From: Alcanivorax sp. S6407 | GTDB lineage: Bacteria > Pseudomonadota > Gammaproteobacteria > Pseudomonadales > Alcanivoracaceae | Reading direction: 5' to 3' | Length of the DNA: 64,000 bases | NCBI RefSeq assembly: GCF_023016115.1 | Contig: NZ_JALKBH010000004.1 | Span: 124,001-188,000 of the forward strand | Shown here: in pieces, positions 8,562-16,445 of the stretch | How positions within the stretch are numbered: position 1 is the stretch's first letter | How the letters are laid out: each line of letters starts with the position of its first letter | Translations under genes and position numbers: made by a program | The notes under the pieces: model-generated | The model's input: only the letters and a program-made list of their open reading frames with translations | The model's database searches: none | What the model was told of the DNA's origin: nothing

Positions 8562-9482
8562 ATGATCCACCGACTCACCCAACTCTTCCCCCTCTGGGCT
8601 CTGCTGTTTTCCCTGCTGGCGTGGTGGCAGCCGCAGTGGCTGACAGGTGGCAAGCCGGCCATTGTGCCCTTGTTGATGCTGATCATGTTCGGCATGGGAC
8701 TGTCGCTGAGCTGGGAGGATTTTCGCCAGGCATTGAAACGACCCGGCATTATCGGGCTGGGAGTGTTGATGCAGTATGCGCTGATGCCGCTTATCGCTTT
8801 CGTGATCGGGCATCTGTTGCAACTGCCTGCGGAGGTGCTGGCCGGCCTGGTGCTGGTGGGCGCCTGCCCGGGCGGCACTGCGTCCAATGTGATCGCCTAC
8901 CTGGCCCGCGCCAATGTGGCGCTGTCGGTGGCCATCACCTTTGCCTCCACCCTGGTGGCCGTGATCGCCACCCCGTTACTCACCTGGCTGTATCTTGGAG
9001 AACGCATTCCTGTGCCGGTCAGCGGCATGCTGATGTCACTGGTTCAGATCGTGGTGGTGCCTGTAGTCGCAGGTTGCGCATTGAATACCTTGCTGCAGCG
9101 CCGGCTTGCCCCCATGCGGGAGTTGTTCCCGCTGATCTCCGTGGCTGCCATCGTGCTGGTGATTGGTATCATCGTGGCCCTGAATGCGTCCCGTATCGGA
9201 GAGGCAGGGCTGCTGGTGATCATCGCCGTGGTATTGCACAACGGCCTTGGCCTGTTGAGTGGTTACGGCATCGCCCGGCTGTTACGGCTGGACAAGATCA
9301 CAGCCCGCACGCTTGCCATTGAAGTGGGCATGCAAAATTCCGGGCTGGGCGTCGCGCTGGCCATCAAGCATTTCACCCCGCTGGCCGCCCTCCCCGGCGC
9401 CCTGTTCAGCGTCTGGCACAATCTTTCCGGGTCTCTGCTCGCGACCGTCTGGCAGAAGAAAACAGTGAACAGTGAACAGTGA
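8562..9482 (+). CDS. Bile acid:sodium symporter (BASS) family transporter
   Basis: Membrane protein of 306 residues with about nine to ten hydrophobic helices. The motifs LLMLIMFGMGLSL near residue 33 and LVGACPGGTASNVIAYLARANVALSVAIT are diagnostic of the SBF/BASS family of Na+-coupled organic-anion symporters. The ATG at 8562 follows AAGGA; an upstream in-frame start would read through repeat DNA and is rejected. The last residues (TVNSEQ) and the stop codon are encoded by the first copies of a 7-bp tandem repeat, so the original C terminus has probably been replaced or extended. Substrate unknown. Confidence 0.85.
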   Translation: MIHRLTQLFPLWALLFSLLAWWQPQWLTGGKPAIVPLLMLIMFGMGLSLSWEDFRQALKRPGIIGLGVLMQYALMPLIAFVIGHLLQLPAEVLAGLVLVGACPGGTASNVIAYLARANVALSVAITFASTLVAVIATPLLTWLYLGERIPVPVSGMLMSLVQIVVVPVVAGCALNTLLQRRLAPMRELFPLISVAAIVLVIGIIVALNASRIGEAGLLVIIAVVLHNGLGLLSGYGIARLLRLDKITARTLAIEVGMQNSGLGVALAIKHFTPLAALPGALFSVWHNLSGSLLATVWQKKTVNSEQ

Positions 9483-9560
9483 ACAGTGAACAGTGAACAG
9501 TGAACAGTGAACAGTGAACAGTGAACAGTGAACAGTGAACAGTGAACAGTGAACAGTGAA
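9461..9560. repeat. Tandem array of about 14 copies of AACAGTG
   Basis: A 100-bp uninterrupted array of a 7-bp unit (AACAGTG, equivalent to GAACAGT) begins inside the last codons of the BASS gene and supplies its stop. It is a perfect microsatellite-like array, unlike the degenerate copies elsewhere. An inverse arm with two AGTTAAC-type heptads lies at 9692-9708, next to the stop of the convergent gene, with a bidirectional terminator in between. Confidence 0.95.
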
Positions 9561-9626
9561 GGCTGCCCGAGCAGCATACTCTGTCAAGTATTTGTTTTGC
9601 TTTTCCCTTGTCTTTTAAACGCAAAA

Positions 9627-9655
9627 AGGCCGCGCCCAAAACACGGGCGCGGCCT
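9627..9655. terminator. Bidirectional terminator
   Basis: A perfect 11-bp stem AGGCCGCGCCC with a 7-base loop. Five A lie before it (T-run for the minus strand) and CATTT after it. It sits between the convergent BASS transporter and ELWxxDGT lipoprotein genes. Confidence 0.8.
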
Positions 9656-9710
9656 CATTTCCGGAAGTAACAACAACGCGCTATCGCGCCGCTGTTAACT
9701 GTTAACTGAA

Positions 9711-11216
9711 TTAGTCGATAATGCTATCACCACCACCAGCACTGATGTCCTTGAGCAGCATGGTGCCAGCATTGGAACCATCGGATACCCAGGGCTCAAA
9801 ACCTTCACTGCCATTATCCGCAGCGAACAGATATTTGCTGCCCAGGCCCCGCTTCACGGTCGGCGGCATCTGGTACATGAATGTCAGCGGGTAAGGGTAG
9901 GAGTGTGCGCCCGCCATGGTGTCATTGATATCCTTGACCAGGTCCGTTCCCTGCCGGGTGCCATCGGTTTTCCACAGTTCGATACCGAAATCGCTGCCTC
10001 CGGTGCCCTCGGTTTGGGCTCTGAAGAATACCGTACCATTAACCTCCACCATGTCCTCAACAGCAGCGAAGGAATAATCTCCACTGCCGCGCAGTGCGAG
10101 ACCGAGGCCTGCCGGGCCATTCGTGTTATCCACACGCAGAAGATACGGCGGCAGCCCGGCCATCTCCGCGTACATGAATACACCCAATGACGTGCCAACC
10201 AGCTTGTTGTGATAGGGACGGCTAGCCTCACTGGTAGTCAGATTTGACACCGTACTGCCGTCATACTCGAAAATATGCAGACCTGCACTCGAGTCCGCCA
10301 CGAAATACACCTTGCCGTTGCTGGTAACGACATTCTCGGTGATATTCAGCCGGACTGTGCTGCCGCCATTATCAAAGGATATCTCCCTGATATTGCCATT
10401 CTGATCCAGCTCGTAAAGACGGGTTTCTGCATCGCTTGCGTTATAACGCCCGGTAAACAGCAAGTTGCCCTGATAGCCCATCCACTCATCATCAATGATC
10501 AGTTCCGGGAATTTCGCCAGGCTGCCAGAAGCGATGGCCTGATTTTCCTGCGCAACGATACTCGTGCCCGCCAGGGTACCGTCAGTGAAATACACTTCGC
10601 CGTCGTTCTGGTCATAAAAGAAAAGCCCGCCGCTCACCGGAGTCAGGGCAATGGGGTTGGTAGACGCACCCAGCGGTTCCAGGTCAAACAGCTCAGTCCC
10701 TGCCTCGCTGCCGTCAGTCACCAGCAGCTCCCTACCCGCGGCACTGGTGAAGATATTGACATACAGCTTGCCTTCCGAGGCCACCATATCACGTGGGAAG
10801 GAACTTCCCGCCGGATTAATATCCTTGAGCCGCTGGGTCCCCTCACCCGTGCCGTCGGTAACCCAGAGCTCCTCTTCACCAGAGGCATCCTTGCCAGGGT
10901 AATAGATCTTGCCGTTCATTTCCGCCATGTAGTAACCCGCAACAGCAAAGCCTGAGCCGTTGCCATCGGTGATCTTCACCGTACCGGCACTGGTACCGTT
11001 GGTTTTCCACAGTTCCATCCCCCCAATAGCCGCCCTCGGCGTGGCGCTACGAGCCACAAAGGCTGCGCCGTCATAGGCCGCGAACACCACAAAGCCGTTG
11101 CCGCTATCGCTAACCGTTGTGCCAACGGCAGAGCTGGAACCGCCTCCGCCACAGGCAGAGATCATGGTGGCCAGGCCAATGGCTCCCGCCAGTTTGGCGA
11201 CTTGCTTGTTCAACAT
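9711..11216 (-). CDS. ELWxxDGT-repeat lipoprotein
   Basis: Predicted outer-membrane or surface lipoprotein, 501 residues. The N terminus is a signal peptide ending in the lipobox ISAC followed by GGGGSSS. The body holds repeats of the ELWxTDGTxxGT type (for example MELWKTNGTSAGT, ELWVTDGTGEGT, ELLVTDGSEAGTEL and IELWKTDGTRQGT), spaced as in beta-propeller-like ELWxxDGT repeat proteins. No enzymatic motif was seen. The gene ends directly against a heptad arm and terminator. It is transcribed divergently from the histidine kinase, and the space between holds a palindrome, so this lipoprotein may be a target of that two-component system. Function in the cell is unknown. Confidence 0.82.
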   Translation of the reverse strand: MLNKQVAKLAGAIGLATMISACGGGGSSSAVGTTVSDSGNGFVVFAAYDGAAFVARSATPRAAIGGMELWKTNGTSAGTVKITDGNGSGFAVAGYYMAEMNGKIYYPGKDASGEEELWVTDGTGEGTQRLKDINPAGSSFPRDMVASEGKLYVNIFTSAAGRELLVTDGSEAGTELFDLEPLGASTNPIALTPVSGGLFFYDQNDGEVYFTDGTLAGTSIVAQENQAIASGSLAKFPELIIDDEWMGYQGNLLFTGRYNASDAETRLYELDQNGNIREISFDNGGSTVRLNITENVVTSNGKVYFVADSSAGLHIFEYDGSTVSNLTTSEASRPYHNKLVGTSLGVFMYAEMAGLPPYLLRVDNTNGPAGLGLALRGSGDYSFAAVEDMVEVNGTVFFRAQTEGTGGSDFGIELWKTDGTRQGTDLVKDINDTMAGAHSYPYPLTFMYQMPPTVKRGLGSKYLFAADNGSEGFEPWVSDGSNAGTMLLKDISAGGGDSIID

Positions 11217-11284
11217 CAGAATTACCCCGATTCATTGCTCACCCAGAGAAGGCGTCATTAGAGCATCGAGGCAGGAGCACCACC

Positions 11285-11302
11285 TTCACCCTGATGGGTG
11301 AA
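11285..11302. promoter_or_regulatory. Palindromic operator candidate in a divergent promoter region
   Basis: TTCACCCTGATGGGTGAA is an inverted repeat (TTCACCC-N4-GGGTGAA, perfect 7-bp arms) between the divergent lipoprotein and histidine kinase genes. It starts 68 bases before the lipoprotein ATG and ends 76 bases before the kinase ATG. It could be bound by the LuxR-type response regulator at 13105-13716. Confidence 0.5.
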
Positions 11303-11378
11303 TTCACATCCGCAGCACTTACAAGCTGAAATAAACGGGCTAGACTCATGCTTCATTATTGCGACTGACAACCTGATC

Positions 11379-13112
11379 ATGCCGGAAACCCTTCGCCGCG
11401 CCGTTACTGAAAACCGCGAACGCATTCTCCAGGAACGCCATAACCTGTTCATGCAGGAAGTGGGGTCGCGCATGGTGCTGTCATTACTGATCGCTGCGGG
11501 CTTGCCGTTTTTTTTCCCGGATACCTATGGGGAAATGGCTTTTGCTGTCTGGTTTGCCATGCTGACGCTCATCGCTGGCCAGTCGTTTTTCATCGTCTAC
11601 TTTTACAACAAGAACAGGCACCGCGAGTCACACCGTACCCGAAAGTGGCATCGCATCAATGTTTATATGGCGCTCATCTGGGCGCTGCTCTGGTCGTCGT
11701 TTCCTTTTCTGTTTCTGCCCGACACCGATGCCATCACCATCCTTACCTGCCTGGTAATTCTCACCGTCGCGTCGTCAATTCCCTCGGTGTCCATGGGGGT
11801 CTATCCGGATATTTTCATCAGCTTTATCACGCCGGTATTTCTCGCTTATTTTGCCTTCATTCTTCTGCACGTCCCCGAGGCGCCGGGTATCATCAAGGCT
11901 ATTCCGCTGATCAACCTGCTGTCACTGACCATCTTCAGCATGTTCATCCACAAATCACAGATCAGCACCATCGCACTGCGCATCGAGGCAGAACAGGCAA
12001 GTCAGCTGGCCAACAAGGCCAGCCAGAGCAAGACACGTTTTCTTGCCGCGGCCAGTCATGATCTGCGCCAGCCCCTTCAGGCAGCCACCCTGTATGCCGC
12101 CATGCTGAAGAGCAGTGATACACCTCAACCGGAAGTGGTTGAGAAACTGGATGCTGCCATTGCCTCTTGCAACGATCTTCTCAACCATCTGTTGCTGTTG
12201 TCGCGATTGCAGTCGCAACGCCTGACACCCCAGAAGCGCATCATCAGCCTGGCGGATACCCTGCAACCGGTGGTTGATGAAAACCTGCCAGCAATCCGCA
12301 ACAAGGGTCTCAAGCTGGTAATGGAAGATATTGAGCCGCATTACGTGTTTGCCGATGCCGTCTTGCTTGCCCGCATCGTGCGCAACCTGATCAGCAATGC
12401 CGTCAAGTACACCCGGCAGGGTGAAATTTGCCTGAGTACGGAATCAACCGGTGAAAGTATCCTCCTTCACATCACGGATACCGGCATCGGCATTGATGAG
12501 AGCTATCAATCAGAAGTCTTTGAAGAGTTCATGCAGATCGACAATGACCATCGCGCCATCCAGAACGGGCTGGGGCTGGGGCTGGCCATCGTCAGCAGGC
12601 TCAGTAGCCTGTGCAATATCCCTGTGGCAATGACATCCACACCAGGGCGAGGAACCCGATTTACCCTGACCCTGCCCGCGGCAGGAGGTGCGCCTGTCCA
12701 GCCTGATCCAGACGTTGAAGACATGGATCAGCCATTTGGCAATCTGACCGTGTTACTGATTGATGATGACAAACGCGTCACCGACGCCCTGGCCGGCTTG
12801 CTGGAGAGTCTGGGGGCCACGGTCTCCGCTCACCAGAGCCTGAGCCCGGCATTGGCTGCCCTGCGGCAAACCCGCGAAGCACCCTCCCTGATCATCACCG
12901 ATGAACAGATCGGACCTGACATCAATGCCGCTACCGTGATCAATGCCGTCAGCGAAATGTATGACCAGCCCATTCCCGCACTGGTGATCACCGGCAACAC
13001 CTCACCCGAGTTTCTGGCACAGCTGCCAGACGATATTGAGGTGCTGTTCAAGCCAGTGGGAGCAGAAGCGCTGACCGCAAAGCTCACAGCATTACTGCAA
13101 GAGACTAGATAA
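11379..13112 (+). CDS. Hybrid sensor histidine kinase with C-terminal receiver domain
   Basis: Membrane sensor kinase of about 577 residues. Five to six hydrophobic segments span about residues 25-185 and no large periplasmic domain is evident. The phosphoacceptor motif SHDLRQPLQA places the His near 227. ATPase boxes are N (LISNAVKYT, about 337), G1 (DTGIGI, about 367) and G2 (GLGLGLA, about 397). A receiver domain follows at about 455-575 with IDDD, the phospho-Asp in IITDEQ near 508 and the Lys in FKPV near 558. The chosen ATG gives a plausible cytoplasmic start; a GTG at 11298 is possible. It converges with the response regulator gene, overlapping it by 8 bases. Confidence 0.85.
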   Translation: MPETLRRAVTENRERILQERHNLFMQEVGSRMVLSLLIAAGLPFFFPDTYGEMAFAVWFAMLTLIAGQSFFIVYFYNKNRHRESHRTRKWHRINVYMALIWALLWSSFPFLFLPDTDAITILTCLVILTVASSIPSVSMGVYPDIFISFITPVFLAYFAFILLHVPEAPGIIKAIPLINLLSLTIFSMFIHKSQISTIALRIEAEQASQLANKASQSKTRFLAAASHDLRQPLQAATLYAAMLKSSDTPQPEVVEKLDAAIASCNDLLNHLLLLSRLQSQRLTPQKRIISLADTLQPVVDENLPAIRNKGLKLVMEDIEPHYVFADAVLLARIVRNLISNAVKYTRQGEICLSTESTGESILLHITDTGIGIDESYQSEVFEEFMQIDNDHRAIQNGLGLGLAIVSRLSSLCNIPVAMTSTPGRGTRFTLTLPAAGGAPVQPDPDVEDMDQPFGNLTVLLIDDDKRVTDALAGLLESLGATVSAHQSLSPALAALRQTREAPSLIITDEQIGPDINAATVINAVSEMYDQPIPALVITGNTSPEFLAQLPDDIEVLFKPVGAEALTAKLTALLQETR

Positions 13113-13716
13113 GTTTCAGCTTGCGCGCCTTCTCGATACAGGCTGTGCGATTGGCCACCTCGAGCTTTTCGTACAACAGACGCAGGTGGGTCTTGACGGT
13201 ATTGATGCTGACAAAAAGCTGACGGGCAATTTCCTTGTTGCCATGGCCTTCCTGCAGCATGGCCAGAATGGCAAGCTGCTGCCGAGTCAGCGTCAGCGGC
13301 TCTTTGCCTTCCGATCCCGCCAGCATGCGGAAGGACTCCGAGAAGAAAGAACGTCCAGCCATTACCTCACGGATGGCATGCAAAATCTTTTCGACAGGCT
13401 CGCTCTTGTCGACAAAGCCATTCACTTTTAGCTGTACAGCCTTGCGCACGGTGGTTTCATCGACAGAACCGGAACAGACCAGAACCCGGGCGTCGCCCAT
13501 CAACCGCCCCACCAGACTCCACAGCGTAAGACCGTCCAGCTCCGGCATGGCCTGATCGAGTATGACCAGATCAAATCCCGGCAACAGCTGTCGGTTATCC
13601 AGCAGCCAATGCGGAAACTCACAGGTGGTCACCGTCGCGTCCGGATAAAAACTTTTCAGTGTAATGGTCAGAGCATCAGCAAAAAGTTGATGGTCGTCGA
13701 CAATCAGAATGTTCAA
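13105..13716 (-). CDS. LuxR/NarL-family response regulator
   Basis: Two-component response regulator of 203 residues. The receiver domain has the acidic pair in IVDDH, the phospho-Asp at residue 54 (VILDQAMPELDG) and the Lys in VDKSEP. The DNA-binding domain (about 138-200) is a GerE/LuxR helix-turn-helix with TRQQLAILAMLQEGHGNKEIA and SINTVKTHLRLLYEKL. Translation appears to start at TTG 13716, with AAGG upstream. It is tail to tail with the hybrid kinase, whose receiver could compete for or relay phosphate to it. Likely targets are the neighbouring lipoprotein and the kinase itself. Confidence 0.87.
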   Translation of the reverse strand: MNILIVDDHQLFADALTITLKSFYPDATVTTCEFPHWLLDNRQLLPGFDLVILDQAMPELDGLTLWSLVGRLMGDARVLVCSGSVDETTVRKAVQLKVNGFVDKSEPVEKILHAIREVMAGRSFFSESFRMLAGSEGKEPLTLTRQQLAILAMLQEGHGNKEIARQLFVSINTVKTHLRLLYEKLEVANRTACIEKARKLKLI

Positions 13717-13792
13717 CGTAACAGCCTTGTCCCCGTCTCGACCGACAGCTTATAAGAGCGGGGCCGCCAGCACCATATGAACATGGTTCATT

Positions 13793-14422
13793 CTATGGCG
13801 CCAAACGCGCCTTCGTCCATTGCCCATCAGCCCCACGCTGATAGCGAAACCTGTCGTGGAGCCGGCTCGGGCGGCCGTGCCAGAACTGGATTTCTTTGGG
13901 GATGATCCGGTAACCGCCCCACTGTTCGGGACGCGGTACCGGGGCAGACGGAAATTCCTTTTCCAGACGAGCCACTTCTTCCTCCAGCCATTCACGGCTG
14001 GCTGGCTGGCTTTGGGGAGAAATGGCCGCACTCACCTGACTGGCATAGGGCCTGGAGGCGAAATAACTTTCTGACTCTTCCGGATCCACCTTGTGCGCTT
14101 CACCGATCACGATCATCTGCCGGTCGAACGGCTGCCAGAACATGGTGAAAGAGACCTTCGGGTTGGCGGCGATTTCCTCGCCCTTGCGGCTGTCGTAGTG
14201 GGTAAAGAAAGTAAAGCCGCCCCCTTCAATGCCCTTGAGCAACACGACTCTGGAGGACGGCTGCCCCTCTGCGCTGACAGTGGCCAGGGTCATGGCATTG
14301 GGTAGCGGTAATTCCGCCTCAATGGCTTCATCCACCCAGCGGCGCGCCTGCTCAAGCGGGTCGTCATGGAGCGACGCTTCGGTCAAACCCTCGGCATGGT
14401 ACTCTTCGCGCACGTCTTTCAT
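13793..14422 (-). CDS. pdxH: Pyridoxamine 5'-phosphate oxidase PdxH
   Basis: FMN-dependent oxidase that makes pyridoxal 5'-phosphate from PMP or PNP. From the ATG at 14422 the protein has 209 residues, near the usual 210-220. Visible family features are REEYHAEGL at the N terminus, AMTLATVSAEGQPSSRVVLLKG (FMN binding), YDSRKGEEIAANP, FTMFWQPFDRQMIVIGEA, and the C-terminal signature IEFWxGRPSRLHDRFRY (here IQFWHGRPSRLHDRF). GAGGAA lies 4 bases before this ATG, which decides it over the longer ATG ATG start at 14449. Divergent from chaC. Confidence 0.93.
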   Translation of the reverse strand: MKDVREEYHAEGLTEASLHDDPLEQARRWVDEAIEAELPLPNAMTLATVSAEGQPSSRVVLLKGIEGGGFTFFTHYDSRKGEEIAANPKVSFTMFWQPFDRQMIVIGEAHKVDPEESESYFASRPYASQVSAAISPQSQPASREWLEEEVARLEKEFPSAPVPRPEQWGGYRIIPKEIQFWHGRPSRLHDRFRYQRGADGQWTKARLAP

Positions 14423-14503
14423 GGCTTCCTCTTTTTTGCTGCTCATCATGGCGCCGGGCCACACTAGCGGTAATATAAGAAGCGCCAGTATAACGTTGTC
14501 ACC

Positions 14504-15094
14504 GTGAAGGAAACGAACCTGGATCAAGACATGCTGGATACGTCTGAAGAGAATCGCCGCCGCCATTCGCTGGATCCGCACCAGCCAGTATGGCTGTTCG
14601 GTTACGGCTCACTGATCTACAAGGCCGATTTCCCGTTTCTGGAACGTCATCCAGCCTTCATCACCGGTTGGGCCCGGCGTTTCTGGCAAGGCTCCCATGA
14701 TCATCGCGGTACGCCGGAGCAACCCGGCCGGGTGGTGACACTGATCCAGAGCCCGGGGCACCGCTGTGATGGCATGGCCTACCAGATTACTCCGGATGTG
14801 TTTGAGCATCTTGATCACCGGGAAAAAAATGGCTATCTGCGTTTCCGGCAGACCCTGACCTTTACCGATGGGCATAGCGCTGAAGGGTTGATCTATATTG
14901 CCAGTGAAGACAATGCGGCTTTTTTGGGCCCGGCCGATGAAGCCGACATCGCCCGACATATTGCCGGCAGTCATGGCCCCAGTGGCAGCAATCGGGATTA
15001 CCTTGTGCAACTGGCCGAGGCGTTACGCGCCATGGACGCTCACGATGAGCATGTCTTTACTATCGAACAACACCTTCAGGACATGACACCATGA
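14504..15094 (+). CDS. chaC: Gamma-glutamylcyclotransferase, ChaC family
   Basis: Cytosolic enzyme that degrades gamma-glutamyl compounds, probably glutathione, to 5-oxoproline. The substrate loop VWLFGYGSLIY lies at about 29-39, followed by GWARRFWQGSHDHRGTPEQPGRVVTL. The DHREKNGYLR segment near 105-114 carries the catalytic Glu region. These are the features of ChaC rather than of the GGCT family. Start is GTG 14504 (AAGGA falls after it) or ATG 14531; neither has a clear ribosome site. Its stop overlaps the ychJ start by four bases, so chaC-ychJ-DUF2238 form an operon. Confidence 0.85.
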   Translation: MKETNLDQDMLDTSEENRRRHSLDPHQPVWLFGYGSLIYKADFPFLERHPAFITGWARRFWQGSHDHRGTPEQPGRVVTLIQSPGHRCDGMAYQITPDVFEHLDHREKNGYLRFRQTLTFTDGHSAEGLIYIASEDNAAFLGPADEADIARHIAGSHGPSGSNRDYLVQLAEALRAMDAHDEHVFTIEQHLQDMTP

Positions 15095-15537
15095 TCCCAA
15101 TGCCCTGCCCCTGCCGGTCCGGCAAGGATTACAGCCAGTGCTGCCAACCGTTGCATGACGGTCAACCCGCAGCCAGTCCGGAGGCCTTGATGCGCTCACG
15201 CTTCAGTGCCTTTGCCATGGGCAAGGCCGATTACCTTCTGCGTAGCTGGCACCCCGGCACTCGGCCCGACAATCTGTCGCTGGATGACAAGGAACACTGG
15301 GTAGGCCTTACCATTATCAACGCCAGCGAGGACAGCGATCGTGGCAAGGTGCATTTCCAGGCCGTGAGTCAGGAGCCCCACGGCTTCACCATGCTGGAAG
15401 AAATCTCCAATTTTGTCCGCGAAGAGGGGCACTGGTTTTATGTGGATGGCGAGACGTCCGTGTCCGTACTCAAGCCCGGTCGCAATGATCCCTGCCTGTG
15501 TGGCAGCGGCAAGAAATTCAAGAAGTGCTGCGCCTGA
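15091..15537 (+). CDS. ychJ: YchJ family SEC-C metal-binding protein
   Basis: Small cytosolic protein, 148 residues, with a SEC-C-like zinc motif at each end: CPCRSGKDYSQCCQ at about 4-17 and DPCLCGSGKKFKKCC at the extreme C terminus. Between them is the YchJ/NTF2-like core (LMRSRFSAFAMGKADYLLRSWHP, VHFQAV, HGFTMLEEISNFVREEGHWFYVDG). Function unknown in the family. Translationally coupled to chaC by ATGA and followed immediately by the DUF2238 gene. Confidence 0.9.
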   Translation: MIPMPCPCRSGKDYSQCCQPLHDGQPAASPEALMRSRFSAFAMGKADYLLRSWHPGTRPDNLSLDDKEHWVGLTIINASEDSDRGKVHFQAVSQEPHGFTMLEEISNFVREEGHWFYVDGETSVSVLKPGRNDPCLCGSGKKFKKCCA

Positions 15538-16179
15538 ATGAACGATATCAAGGCAGCCTCATCCCGCTATGCCCTGACCCTGTTCGGGCTGTTCTGGATC
15601 TATTGGCTGGCACTGGCCATCGCACCGCTGTATCGCGATGACTGGATGCTGGAAAACGTGCTGGTGATACTCGCCGTTCCTGTTAGCGTGCTTGGCTGGC
15701 GTCGCTACCGATTCTCCACCCTGGCCATTACTGCCTACTGGCTGTTCATGCTGCTGCATGTGCTTGGCTCACACTACACCTATGCGGAAGTCCCTTATAA
15801 CCGCTGGACAGAGCAACTTTTTGGCCACTCCCTGAATGAGATGCTGGGCTGGCAGCGCAACCACTTTGACCGGCTGGTGCATGGTCTGTTTGGTCTACTG
15901 TTCATGCCGGCGTTCTGTGAATGGCTGCAACAGGCCACCGGCCTAACGAGACGCTGGCAATACACTGTGGCGATCAGCCTGGTAATGGCCATTTCCGGAC
16001 TCTATGAAATCATGGAGTGGGTGGCCGTGCTGCTGTTTGGCGGCGATCTGGGGCAGGCCTATCTCGGCACCCAGGGGGACATCTGGGATGCCCAGAAAGA
16101 CATGGCCCTGGCGGGGCTGGGATCCCTGCTGGGCGCAACCCTGCTGTACGGCCGCGACCGCCTGATGGAAAAAAAATAG
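15538..16179 (+). CDS. DUF2238 (YjdF-like) inner-membrane protein
   Basis: Integral membrane protein of 213 residues with about six hydrophobic segments. It matches the YjdF/DUF2238 family: the conserved HYTYAEVP, FDRLVHGLFGLL, ISGLYEIMEW and the C-terminal YLGTQGDIWDAQKDMALAGLGSLLGA are visible. The acidic and His residues in these motifs suggest a metal site, but no reaction is known. The ATG directly follows the ychJ stop with no gap. Confidence 0.88.
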   Translation: MNDIKAASSRYALTLFGLFWIYWLALAIAPLYRDDWMLENVLVILAVPVSVLGWRRYRFSTLAITAYWLFMLLHVLGSHYTYAEVPYNRWTEQLFGHSLNEMLGWQRNHFDRLVHGLFGLLFMPAFCEWLQQATGLTRRWQYTVAISLVMAISGLYEIMEWVAVLLFGGDLGQAYLGTQGDIWDAQKDMALAGLGSLLGATLLYGRDRLMEKK

Positions 16180-16355
16180 GTTACTCACGTATCAGCGGAA
16201 AACAGGGCCTTTCCCTGTCTCGACCAGAACCGCTTCGCGTACAGCTCCCACCAAGGGACCCATGCGCACCTGCAGTGGGGAGGTTCCCGGGGTTGCGTGT
16301 TGCGTGATGCATGCAGCTTGTTGCAACCGCAGAGCGGCCCCAACCATCAATATTT

Positions 16356-16383
16356 GCCAAGCCTATACAAACCGCAACTTGGC
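16356..16383. promoter_or_regulatory. Inverted repeat upstream of alkB-rubredoxin
   Basis: GCCAAG and CTTGGC are separated by 16 bases, 63 bases before the alkB start, within the 266-base space that must hold its promoter. It could be a regulator site, but the arms are short. The same space also holds a stretch (about 16316-16340) similar to 40961-40984. Confidence 0.25.
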
Positions 16384-16445
16384 GTATCGCTTCCACAGGT
16401 CTAACGTTGAAAAGAAAACCCCGCGTTACCCTGTCGAGGTGAATC

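Noticed and set aside
9263-9639. Minus-strand frames encoding repeated HCSLFTV peptides
   Set aside because: They are the translation of the 14-copy AACAGTG array; no ribosome site and no non-repeat coding signal.
13750-14031. Second gene opposite pdxH
   Set aside because: Both frames here are shadows of pdxH, whose motifs cover the region.
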